Made by a program: the position numbers and the translations under genes. From Bacteroidales bacterium (GTDB taxonomy: Bacteria; Bacteroidota; Bacteroidia; Bacteroidales; UBA932), in NCBI GenBank assembly GCA_017962165.1, contig JAGCVW010000022.1:1-49248 (forward strand): a DNA stretch of 49,248 nt, written 5' to 3'. The notes below the pieces were generated by a model. That model was given only the letters and a program-made list of their open reading frames with translations. It did not search any database and was not told the DNA's origin. Shown in pieces: positions 40,807-49,248 of this stretch. Position 1 is the first letter of the stretch, and the number at the start of each line of letters is the position of its first letter.

Positions 40807-42375
40807 ATGAAAACGAAAAGATTTTTCTTTGCGGCGCTCGCGATTTTCGCGGCCCTCGTAAGTTGTACTCCCGAAGAACAGCCTGCTGACAACGGCGACG
40901 ACAACGGGAAGGAAAACGGGAACAATACTCCGGGCGAAACAAAAAGCTCAGAGTGCAAGCTTACCGCATTTGTGGTAACTATTGACGGCAAAGAAGTCGA
41001 GGTCTTTATTGACCAGACAGACAAGACCATCGAACTGTCTTATTTGCCCCTTCAGTTTGAGGCTCTCAAGACCGCCACGGCGGAGGTGACTATTTCTGAA
41101 AAGGCTACTATCAGCCCCGATCCCGCCGAGCCCCATGACTACACCTCGGAAGGAGGAGTGGAGTACACGGTGACGGCCGAAGACGGAACCACAAATAATG
41201 TCTATACCGTCTATGCCGCTCCTGCAGACATCAGGAATACGACAGAGATGAAATGGTCCAAGACTTATGACCAGATGGGCCTCGCCGCTTCCAGGTCCAA
41301 TATGTGCGGAGTCGGTTTTGTGGACCGCGGACATTTCGCTACTTCCGATTTCAACGTTTACGACCTCAACGGAACGAAGGTGGGAACACTCAACACCACG
41401 GGAATACCTGGCTTTGACCACTACAATGGCCAGCTCGGCGCCATGTCCAACGACGTCAACGGTATTCTGGTCGCATTTGCGGAATACACAAGCCCCGACG
41501 CAACAAACGGCGACGGAGTGCTTACGGAAACATGGGCTTGGCTCGACGGTTATGACAAGGCCCCTACCCTCATCTATGGTCCGTTCGATTATCCCTGCAA
41601 CTATATGTCCGTTTCCGGTGACGTGAAGGGAGACTTTATCCTGACATTCCGCACCGGAGCCCAGGCAGGCCCCCAGATGCACCATGTCATTGTGTTCAAG
41701 AATGGCCAGTACTTCAATGGGGAAGGAGGAAGCGCAGGCACATGGAACGCAGTTTATATCCCCCATCCCGGAAACGACGGATGCTGGGGCCAGTTGCTGT
41801 CGTTCTTCTCCGGCGATCCCAACGACGGATTTATATGCTGGGATTCCATGGGTGCAGCCGAGCATGAAGACTGGGATTACAACGATGACGGCACCGTCAA
41901 GGTTGACCAGTATGGTAATCCGACGGGTAACGCTTCTTCTGCTTACTATTATTACAGCAGCCTCAGCGGAGCCCAGAGCGGGGCAATCGAAGAGGTGCCG
42001 CTTTATGGCGGTGTCACATGGGCTAATTGGGATTCCCAGGGCAAGTATTACAACTATGGTAATTTCTCCACTGGCCATGTCCGTGCGTTCATTTACAACG
42101 GAGACAAGTGTATCATAGCCTGCTCCGGCTCGTGGCCTTGCACTTGGATTACAGTCCAGAAAGCGGACAACCTCGTAGAGGACGATCCCGATACTGATGA
42201 AATCGATGAGTCGGAATCCAATTACCTCCTGCCGACAGACCGCATCAACGATGCCAGCCAGTGCTATCCCTGCTGTGCTTATGTCTTCGATCCCGCTGCT
42301 GGAATCGGCCACATAATCTACCTGTCCCAGTCGGCATACGTGCTCGCATATGACCTTTCGACTTCGATTATTTAG
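40807..42375 (+). CDS. DUF5018-containing surface lipoprotein
   Basis: A 522-residue lipoprotein (lipobox LVSCT, acidic linker). Residues 45-140 form a DUF5018-like module (KLTAFVVTIDGKEVEVFID, VEYTVTAEDGTTNNVYTVYA). The rest is beta-rich with propeller-like repeats (GFVDRGHFATSDFNVYDLNG, GQLGAMSNDVNGILVAFAEY, GDPNDGFICWDSMG). In sus operons such proteins take the SusE/SusF place and bind glycan at the surface. The gene overlaps the following GHL10-like gene by 26 bp. Confidence 0.75.
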   Translation: MKTKRFFFAALAIFAALVSCTPEEQPADNGDDNGKENGNNTPGETKSSECKLTAFVVTIDGKEVEVFIDQTDKTIELSYLPLQFEALKTATAEVTISEKATISPDPAEPHDYTSEGGVEYTVTAEDGTTNNVYTVYAAPADIRNTTEMKWSKTYDQMGLAASRSNMCGVGFVDRGHFATSDFNVYDLNGTKVGTLNTTGIPGFDHYNGQLGAMSNDVNGILVAFAEYTSPDATNGDGVLTETWAWLDGYDKAPTLIYGPFDYPCNYMSVSGDVKGDFILTFRTGAQAGPQMHHVIVFKNGQYFNGEGGSAGTWNAVYIPHPGNDGCWGQLLSFFSGDPNDGFICWDSMGAAEHEDWDYNDDGTVKVDQYGNPTGNASSAYYYYSSLSGAQSGAIEEVPLYGGVTWANWDSQGKYYNYGNFSTGHVRAFIYNGDKCIIACSGSWPCTWITVQKADNLVEDDPDTDEIDESESNYLLPTDRINDASQCYPCCAYVFDPAAGIGHIIYLSQSAYVLAYDLSTSII

Positions 42376-43534
42376 TATTCTATCCATTATAATGCTTGCG
42401 GCTTCCTGCGCCCCTTCGGGCGCGGAGAAGCCCAAGTATATGTGGATGGCCATAGATAACCACGAAAGGCTGTCCACAAGGGATTCCGTCGCCTATTACC
42501 TTGACAAGTGCAAGGACACAGGTTTCAACTGGGCCGTGCTCGATGTCAGGGGCTGTGACGGAATCCTTTATCTCGACAACGTAGAGATGTTCATAGAAGA
42601 GGCCCACAGGCGCGGGATGAAGGTGTCGATAGCGGCAACCATTTTCCCGGCCGGCTCGCCGTACTGGCACCGCGGCCTCGTCTATGACGACCCTTCACTG
42701 AAGGCGTTGACCTGCCTGGAGTATACTCCGCAGGGCTTTAGGAAGATAGAGGACGATCCGAAAGAAGTGGCGGCTTTCCTTAACCCGCTTCTGCCGGAGG
42801 CGCAGGAGATGGCCATGAACACTATCAAGACCATCTTTGGGAGCTGCAATCTGGACGGGTTTGCCCTCGATTACTGCCGTTTTCCCAATGCAACGGCAGA
42901 CTTTTCACCGGCGACCCGCGCTGCCTTCGAACAGTATGTGGGAAAGCCCCTGGAGCGCTGGCCCGAAGACGTGTTCAGCTATGGAGAAGACGGCGGGCGT
43001 GTGCCCGGAAAGTATTACCGGCAGTGGTGGAAGTTCCGTTCGCAAATAATAGCCGATTTCGTTGCCAGGGTCAGGGAATGGAAGGACGAGAACTACCCGC
43101 AGGTCGAGCTTGAATACTGGGCTGGCAGCTGGCTCCACGCCCTGTATGGAAACGGCCAGAACTGGGCTTCGAAAAAGGCAGATTACTGGAAAGAATATGA
43201 CTGGGCTGCGCCCGATTACGGCGAGACCGGAATGGCCGAGAGTTTCGACGTGTTCATGACCGGCGCCTACCTCGAAAGGGTGTGGGGGCTGGATGACCTC
43301 GAATCCATGGAATACGCTATGATGCGCTCCAACCGCGATGTCGCCGGGGCCTGCCGCATGGTCGGCTCGTTCCAGATATGCAACCCCATTGACCTTGCAG
43401 ATGCCGCCTACGTCTGCCTGACGCAGTCGGACGGCATGATGGCCTTCGACATGTGCCATACCTTCGGTAAGCCCGAGGCGTGGGAAGAGCTGAAAAAAGG
43501 AATTCAAAGAGCAGAGAAATGTTCAAAAAGATAG
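42350..43534 (+). CDS. GHL10-like glycoside hydrolase lipoprotein (paralogue 2)
   Basis: A 394-residue lipoprotein (lipobox MLAASC). The barrel has CKDTGFNWAVLDVRG, EEAHRRGMKVSIAATIFP, FLNPLLPEAQEMAMNTIK, LDGFALDYCRFPNATADFSP and YRQWWKFRSQIIADFVARV, clearly homologous to the proteins at 22679 and 43519. The Asp of ALDYCRF is the best conserved acidic residue after the DGF motif. Starts inside the end of the DUF5018 gene and overlaps the next gene by 16 bp. Substrate unknown; presumably the glycan imported by the SusC/D pair. Confidence 0.78.
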   Translation: MTFRLRLFSILSIIMLAASCAPSGAEKPKYMWMAIDNHERLSTRDSVAYYLDKCKDTGFNWAVLDVRGCDGILYLDNVEMFIEEAHRRGMKVSIAATIFPAGSPYWHRGLVYDDPSLKALTCLEYTPQGFRKIEDDPKEVAAFLNPLLPEAQEMAMNTIKTIFGSCNLDGFALDYCRFPNATADFSPATRAAFEQYVGKPLERWPEDVFSYGEDGGRVPGKYYRQWWKFRSQIIADFVARVREWKDENYPQVELEYWAGSWLHALYGNGQNWASKKADYWKEYDWAAPDYGETGMAESFDVFMTGAYLERVWGLDDLESMEYAMMRSNRDVAGACRMVGSFQICNPIDLADAAYVCLTQSDGMMAFDMCHTFGKPEAWEELKKGIQRAEKCSKR

Positions 43535-44922
43535 TTTGTTCGCTTTTGGCTTTGGCCCTTGTGTTCGCGTGCGACAAGCCGCCCGTGAAGCCTCAGGAGC
43601 CGGTGGATGTGGATCCGACCGACACCCTGCCTCCCACCGATACTACGGTGGTGGATCCCGTCGATTCCAACTACATCGCTCCAGGCGACACCATTCGTGA
43701 AAAGCCGCTCGTCATGTGGATCGACGCATCGGCCAATTTCCAGCGTTTCGCACAGAAGAAGGACATTAAGGCCATCCTGAAGAGGGCCCGTTCTTATGGT
43801 TTCAACGGAATCGTCGTCGGCGTGAAGCCGGGAAATGGCCGTGCGCTTTACGAAAGCGAATTCCTCCAGCCGTGTACGGTTCTTGGAGGGGCAAAAGTCG
43901 AGAGAGACTATGACTATCTGGAGTATATACTCACGACCGCAAAAGAACTCGGGATGCGGGTTGAAGCATCTGCTTCCGTTATGGTGATGGGAGCGAATGC
44001 CACCAAGGCGGGAGCGCTTTTCGACGACGAGTACTTCATGGACCTCGAGTGCATTGAATATCTTCCCGACGGACTCCATAAGATAAGCGAAACAGGCCAG
44101 TTCGGGGCTATCAATCCCTGCCACCCGAAAACCGTAGCCTATGTGAAGAGAATGCTTACCGAGATGTTCTCCAACCCCAAATATGCGGCCCTCGACGGTT
44201 TTGTCCTGGACTATTGCCGCTATATGGATGCGAACAGCGACTTCTCGGATTATTCCAGATCCTGTTTTGAGGGATATATAGGCAAGCCGGTGGAGAATTG
44301 GCCCGAAGACATTTATTATTATAAGTCACCCGATGTCTCAAGGGGTGATTATACTCCCGGCCCGCTTTATAACCAGTGGATAGAGTGGAGAGCGCGGGTT
44401 ATTCAGAATGTGGTCACAGAAGCCCGTTCAGCCCTTAAAGTTGTGCGGCCGGACGCGGATCTTTCGGTATGGGCGGCTGCATGGTATCCGCTTCCGCATA
44501 CCGGCCAGAACTGGGGAAGCCCGCGATACACCATGGTTGACAGCCAGTGGTGGGCCACCAGGCAATACCACACAACAGGGTATGCCGACCAGTTGGATTA
44601 TTTCCAACTTGGCGCATACTATAGCAAAGTGCTTGGCTATACAGGCAGTGAAACCGTGCAGTACGCACTCGGTTATTGCCGTCAGATACTCAAGGGGGAT
44701 TGCCCTTTCTGGGGCACATTCTCTGTGGCGGAGCAGAAATTTGATGTTGAGAACGCCGTTAAACTATGCCTCACCGATACCGACGGCTGCATGGTCTTTG
44801 ACCTCTGCCACATAGCCTCGTGGCAGCACTGGAAGAAAATCAAAGCCGGGGCCGACGCGGCCTGGGAAGAACTCGGGGTCAATTCTCCTCTAAAATCTAA
44901 ACAGTTCCCTTCGGAAGAATAG
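43519..44922 (+). CDS. GHL10-like glycoside hydrolase lipoprotein (paralogue 3)
   Basis: A 467-residue lipoprotein; ATG 43519 opens MFKKIVCSLLALALVFAC and is preferred to a further upstream in-frame ATG. After a Pro/Thr/Asp-rich linker the barrel reads RSYGFNGIVVGVKPGNG, AKELGMRVEASASVMV, GAINPCHPKTVAYVKRM, LDGFVLDYCRYMDANSDFSD and YNQWIEWRARVIQNVV. It is closer to the 22679 protein (shared LDYCRY and DFSDYSR) than to its tandem neighbour. Last gene of the sus operon. Confidence 0.78.
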   Translation: MFKKIVCSLLALALVFACDKPPVKPQEPVDVDPTDTLPPTDTTVVDPVDSNYIAPGDTIREKPLVMWIDASANFQRFAQKKDIKAILKRARSYGFNGIVVGVKPGNGRALYESEFLQPCTVLGGAKVERDYDYLEYILTTAKELGMRVEASASVMVMGANATKAGALFDDEYFMDLECIEYLPDGLHKISETGQFGAINPCHPKTVAYVKRMLTEMFSNPKYAALDGFVLDYCRYMDANSDFSDYSRSCFEGYIGKPVENWPEDIYYYKSPDVSRGDYTPGPLYNQWIEWRARVIQNVVTEARSALKVVRPDADLSVWAAAWYPLPHTGQNWGSPRYTMVDSQWWATRQYHTTGYADQLDYFQLGAYYSKVLGYTGSETVQYALGYCRQILKGDCPFWGTFSVAEQKFDVENAVKLCLTDTDGCMVFDLCHIASWQHWKKIKAGADAAWEELGVNSPLKSKQFPSEE

Positions 44923-44923
44923 T

Positions 44924-45217
44924 TTAGAGATCAAAAATTTTGATGTCAAGAGAATCTTCAATCTTGGAAAGCATTTCCAGAGAGAGATTCTCTTTTCCTC
45001 GCTGTATGCGGGAAACATACTGCTGAGTGCAACCGAGTTTTTCCGCCACTTGTTGCTGAGTCCAGTTCATTTCGTCTCTCTTGTCCAGTAACTTCATGGC
45101 TATTGCCTGAGAGCGTCTGAGCCAACTGCGATTGGCTCTGCGCCACTCTGCTTCCTCCCTCCACTTTGAAGGGGTGGGAGATTCGTATTTTCTTAATCTT
45201 TCAACAACGGTTCCCAT
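44924..45217 (-). CDS. XRE/HigA-type HTH antitoxin-like regulator
   Basis: A 97-residue protein with a C-terminal helix-turn-helix (MNWTQQQVAEKLGCTQQYVSR then IQRGKENLSLEMLSKIEDSL) preceded by a basic helical N-terminus. It lies 11 bp after the stop of the 176-residue gene, in the toxin-then-antitoxin order of higBA-type pairs. It probably represses its own promoter through the palindromes at 45808-45840. The region is markedly more AT-rich than its surroundings. Confidence 0.75.
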   Translation of the reverse strand: MGTVVERLRKYESPTPSKWREEAEWRRANRSWLRRSQAIAMKLLDKRDEMNWTQQQVAEKLGCTQQYVSRIQRGKENLSLEMLSKIEDSLDIKIFDL

Positions 45218-45228
45218 CTCAAAAGATA

Positions 45229-45759
45229 TTATAAAGTATCTTGATAATCTTCAAAACTGTCCCTGTCGACAATTCCCTCATCCAGAAGAAAGTTTCGCAC
45301 CTTTTCCATCTTCGCAAGCTCCTGAAATGTGTGCTGTCTCTCTGACATTGTGGCGGTAAGCTTTATGGTACCGCCAGTCACAATGAAAGAGCCTTTTTCC
45401 AGCCTGATAGCATAGAGCCTAAGCCAGGAAAGTCGGGCTTTCTCCTTATTCAGTATTATCGCTGCAGTTTGCCTGTTGTCCAATGGCCTGAAGATTTTCT
45501 CTAAGTCCGCTTCAGGACTTAAGTCAAGTATCAGGCACTGCAATTTATCAGCATCCTCAATAGTGTCGGAGATTGCTTCATTCACATCAGTAACGTTGAA
45601 GTACGATTCCAAATCACTCTTGTTCTTGAGAAAGAAATCTCTTAACCATTCAACATCGTTCCATTGATCCAAGCAGTGGAATAAAGCGTTCTCGTTTTCT
45701 CCTTCATAGCGGACCGCCCATAAACGGCCATCGCATGTAATGTCATCGAAGTTAATCAT
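45229..45759 (-). CDS. putative toxin partner of the HTH protein
   Basis: A 176-residue protein; ATG 45759 (MINFDDITCDGRLWAVRYEG) is chosen over a TTG three codons upstream. I do not recognise a family. WAVRYEGENENALFHCLDQW is an N-terminal region that vaguely recalls RelE/HigB-like small proteins, but the length and the C-terminal RQHTFQELAKMEKVRNFLLD are not typical. The assignment as toxin rests on size, coupling to the HTH gene, promoter and operator arrangement. Confidence 0.5.
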   Translation of the reverse strand: MINFDDITCDGRLWAVRYEGENENALFHCLDQWNDVEWLRDFFLKNKSDLESYFNVTDVNEAISDTIEDADKLQCLILDLSPEADLEKIFRPLDNRQTAAIILNKEKARLSWLRLYAIRLEKGSFIVTGGTIKLTATMSERQHTFQELAKMEKVRNFLLDEGIVDRDSFEDYQDTL

Positions 45760-45781
45760 AGCTCTCAATTTTATATTTCTG

Positions 45782-45840
45782 CAAATGTAGAGATTAAAAA
45801 CGAATTATACAACAGTCAGTTGTAAAGCATTTGTTTACAA
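45782..45840 (-). promoter_or_regulatory. promoter and overlapping palindromic operators of the TA pair
   Basis: Minus strand TTG (45812-45810), 20-nt spacer, TACATTTG (45789-45782). The palindrome TACAACAGTCAGTTGTA (45808-45824) covers the -33 element, and a second perfect one, TTGTAAA / TTTACAA (45820-45826 and 45834-45840), overlaps it. Repeated TACAA/TTGTA half-sites are what an autoregulating antitoxin would bind. Confidence 0.65.
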
Positions 45841-45860
45841 GTAGATTGTGGATTAATTAT

Positions 45861-45868
45861 TATCTTTG
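45861..45868 (+). promoter_or_regulatory. putative -7 box of sufBCD
   Basis: TATCTTTG lies 8 nt before ATG 45877, so the leader is at most a few bases. No TTG at the -33 distance; the TA operators end 20 nt upstream and could influence it. Confidence 0.5.
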
Positions 45869-45876
45869 ATGTTCAA

Positions 45877-47315
<1,439 letters not shown>

Positions 47316-47319
<4 letters not shown>

Positions 47320-48071
47320 TTATGGAAGCATTACTCGAAATAAAGGGCCTTCATGCCAGTGTCGAAGGCAAGGAAATACTCCACGGGGTGGATTTGACCA
47401 TACGCAGGGGCGAGGTCCATGCGGTCATGGGCCCCAACGGAGCGGGCAAGTCTACTCTCAGCGCCGTGCTCACGGGCCGTCCGGGCTACGAGGTTACCGC
47501 CGGCAGCGTCAGCTTTGCCGGGCATGACCTTTTGGCCATGAGCCCGGAGGAGCGCTCATGGGCCGGCCTGTTCCTGAGCTTCCAGTACCCGATCGAGATA
47601 CCCGGGGTCTCGATGACCAACTTCCTGAAGGCGGCCGTGTCCGCCCGCCGGAAGGCCGCGGGCCAGCCGGAACCGACTGCGGCGGAGTTCCTTGCGCTGA
47701 TGAAGCAGAAGATGGCGCTTTTGAAAATGAAACCTGAGTTCGCCAAACGAGAGGTGAACGTCGGATTTTCTGGCGGAGAGAAGAAGCGCGGGGAGATATT
47801 CCAGATGGCCATGCTCGAGCCCGTGCTCTCGATACTCGATGAGACCGACAGCGGCCTGGATGTCGACGCGCTGAAGATAGTTGCGGACGGAGTGAATTCT
47901 TTAAGGACGTCCGAGACTTCAGCGATCATCATTACCCATTACCAGAAACTGCTGGAGTACATAGTGCCCGACGTGGTCCATGTCCTGAAAGAGGGCAGGA
48001 TAGTGCTTACGGGCGGCCGTGAACTCGTGGACCGAATAGAGAAAGAAGGTTTCGAAGGAATAGATGGATAA
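47316..48071 (+). CDS. sufC: Fe-S cluster assembly ATPase SufC
   Basis: A 251-residue ABC-type ATPase: Walker [11 protein letters not shown]-loop [14 protein letters not shown], signature [15 protein letters not shown], Walker [14 protein letters not shown], switch His in [10 protein letters not shown]. The SufC-specific [14 protein letters not shown] is present. Starts in the sufB stop and overlaps sufD by 8 bp. Confidence 0.96.
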
Positions 48072-48654
48072 GATATTCGTCATAGGAAGAGACGCTGTGC
48101 CTGAGCGCGTCGCGCTGGGGGCGGAGGAGTCGTTGCGGGCTACCTTCGTCTTCCCTTCGGGCGCAGACTCCTCCCTCGATCTCGCGGTCGATCTGACCGG
48201 CCCCGGTGCCGAATTGGATCTGGCGGGTATCTTCGCCGGCGCAGGAGAGGAAACGGTCGATATCCGGCTTCGCGTCCGCCATTTAGCCGGAGGCTGCACC
48301 TCGAACCAGCTCTTCCGCGGGATAGCGGACGGACGCTCGCGCGTGCGCTTCGACGGCCTGGTTTATGTCGCGCCGGACGCCCAGAAGACGGTAGCCCATC
48401 AGTCGTGCAACACGCTGCTTCTTAACGAAGGAGCCCGTGTGGAGACCGATCCTCAGCTTGAAATCTACGCTGACGATGTGGTCTGCTCACACGGGGCTGC
48501 CATCGGATATCTGTCCGCCGACGAACTGTTCTACATGCGCTCCAGGGGTATCCCTGAGGAGGAAGCGCGCCGGCTCCAGATTCTGTCTTTCCTTTCGCCT
48601 GTCTTAAGCAGGCTGCCGGAGTCGTATTATTCGCTTATCGGCTTCCAGAGGTGA
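48064..48654 (+). CDS. sufD: SufD, unusually short
   Basis: A 196-residue protein where SufD is normally about 420-450 residues. The C-terminal half is well kept: GRSRVRFDGLVYVAPDAQKT, NTLLLNEGARVETDPQLEIY, DDVVCSHGAAIGYLSADELF (the conserved His of CSHG) and MRSRGIPEEEARRLQILSFL. The N-terminal helical domain and much of the beta-helix are missing, yet the gene starts by an 8-bp overlap with sufC and has no frameshift, so it seems a genuine minimal form. No sufS or sufE follows; the next gene is convergent and overlaps by 28 bp. Confidence 0.85.
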   Translation: MDKIFVIGRDAVPERVALGAEESLRATFVFPSGADSSLDLAVDLTGPGAELDLAGIFAGAGEETVDIRLRVRHLAGGCTSNQLFRGIADGRSRVRFDGLVYVAPDAQKTVAHQSCNTLLLNEGARVETDPQLEIYADDVVCSHGAAIGYLSADELFYMRSRGIPEEEARRLQILSFLSPVLSRLPESYYSLIGFQR

Positions 48655-49016
48655 GTCTCGCCGATACCCATTACCTTGCCTGAGACCTGAAGCATGCCCT
48701 CCTTCGTAAAGAGGATGGTGCAGTTGGCCTTGATTCCGCGGGTGGGGTCGCTGATCTTCGCTCCGTCCCAGCGCTTCTTCTCTGCGTTGTATTTGAGGCC
48801 GTCGACGAGAACGATATCCTCGTTGCCGTTCTCTGCCGACCAGTACACGAAACCTTTGTATGTTCCGTCTGCGTTCTTTACGAACTCGACCTTGCTGTCG
48901 TTCTTCTCGATGAAATACTTGCCTACGATAGAGTCGGCTTTGTCATTCTTTGCGTTCTGTGCGAATGCGACTACTCCAATAAGGAGAGCAGTGAGGGTAA
49001 AAAGAAATTTCTTCAT
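48627..49016 (-). CDS. DUF2147-like exported protein
   Basis: A 129-residue protein with a cleavable signal (LLIGVVAFAQ). The mature part reads DSIVGKYFIEKNDSKVEFVK, GTYKGFVYWS, YNAEKKRWDGAKISDPTRG and GKVMGIGETHLWKP, the lipocalin-like DUF2147 layout. Function unknown. Promoter: minus-strand TACCTTTG (49047-49040). Tail overlaps sufD. Confidence 0.8.
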   Translation of the reverse strand: MKKFLFTLTALLIGVVAFAQNAKNDKADSIVGKYFIEKNDSKVEFVKNADGTYKGFVYWSAENGNEDIVLVDGLKYNAEKKRWDGAKISDPTRGIKANCTILFTKEGMLQVSGKVMGIGETHLWKPISE

Positions 49017-49036
49017 TGTGTTTAGTTTTTATGTGA

Positions 49037-49066
49037 TTGCAAAGGTAAATAATTTTCGTATATTTG
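49037..49066 (+). promoter_or_regulatory. rpsP promoter
   Basis: TTG (49037-49039), 19-nt spacer, TATATTTG (49059-49066). The leader is about 50 nt, long enough for regulation. The -33 element adjoins the -7 box of the divergent DUF2147 gene, so the two promoters overlap. Confidence 0.7.
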
Positions 49067-49120
49067 CAGCCGCTCTCGGGTAGAGCACAACGCATTTATT
49101 AACTATTAAACAGATTCACA

Positions 49121-49248
49121 ATGGCTGTTAAAATTCGTTTACAGCGCCACGGAAAGAAGAATTTCGCATTCTTCCACATTGTTGTGGCAGACACGCGCGC
49201 CCCGCGTGACGGTCGTTACATCGAGCAGCTCGGTGTTTACAATCCCAA
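49121..49248 (+). CDS. rpsP: 30S ribosomal protein S16, partial
   Basis: The frame reads [20 protein letters not shown] then [20 protein letters not shown] and NP before the window ends. This is the N-terminal half of ribosomal protein bS16. Confidence 0.97.
   Translation, partial: MAVKIRLQRHGKKNFAFFHIVVADTRAPRDGRYIEQLGVYNP

Noticed and set aside
44930-44947. ATCAAAAATTTTGAT palindrome as terminator
   Set aside because: It lies within the last codons of the HTH gene, is purely AT and has no GC stem.

Overview
The window reads as a chromosomal segment of a GC-rich member of the Bacteroidales, probably a gut or rumen type. The evidence is a SusC/SusD pair, many lipoproteins with short signal peptides, BACON and DUF5018-type domains, GH97 enzymes, and promoters of the Bacteroidetes pattern (TTG or TTTG, 19-21 nt, then TAnnTTTG). 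I cannot name a genus from sequence alone.

Layout. 1-84: start of a minus-strand gene cut by the window edge. 219-2018: FAD-dependent oxidoreductase lipoprotein. 2036-7139: a block bounded by two inverted copies of a 92-bp double-hairpin repeat; it holds a REP-associated-type Y1 transposase, a C10 (streptopain-type) protease with a small partner lipoprotein, and two SGNH esterases. 7240-21171: a tightly packed operon-like run of GH89, two GH97, a metallophosphatase/six-hairpin glycosidase fusion, nagB, a glycerophosphodiesterase, a NagB-like/PIG-L fusion and a HAD phosphatase. 21178-21343: small element with terminal inverted repeats. 21359-30793: shikimate genes (aroC, aroB, an aroD-aroA fusion) interrupted by a small Trp-rich protein, a GHL10-like lipoprotein, a very large BACON/LRR/M64 peptidase and tRNA-Leu(CAA). 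30790-44922: a second glycan locus with a DUF4832-like lipoprotein, a LamG-GDPD lipoprotein, a phosphodiester glycosidase, SusC, SusD, two lipoproteins and two more GHL10-like enzymes. 44924-45759: toxin-antitoxin-like pair. 45877-48654: sufBCD with a very short SufD. 48627-49016: DUF2147 protein. 49121-end: start of rpsP.

How the genes may work together. The enzyme set is unusual for a plain polysaccharide locus: two exported glycerophosphodiesterases, a phosphodiester alpha-glycosidase, an exported metallophosphatase, alpha-GlcNAc, alpha-Gal and alpha-Glc type exo-glycosidases, two exported SGNH esterases, and cytoplasmic NagB. Together with SusC/D this suggests use of a phosphate-containing, amino-sugar-decorated glycan such as a glycerol-phosphate teichoic acid or another phosphoglycan. 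This is inference; a mucin- or glycosaminoglycan-directed role is the main alternative.

Other noteworthy points are two families of double-hairpin repeats plus a third palindromic repeat pair, several genes whose -7 box lies only 4-5 nt before the ATG (probably leaderless mRNAs), a palindrome-containing 36-residue insertion in AroB, the AroD-AroA fusion, and the minimal SufD. No CRISPR array, rRNA gene, prophage or complete insertion sequence other than the Y1 transposase was seen. No gene-free stretch exceeds 300 bases.
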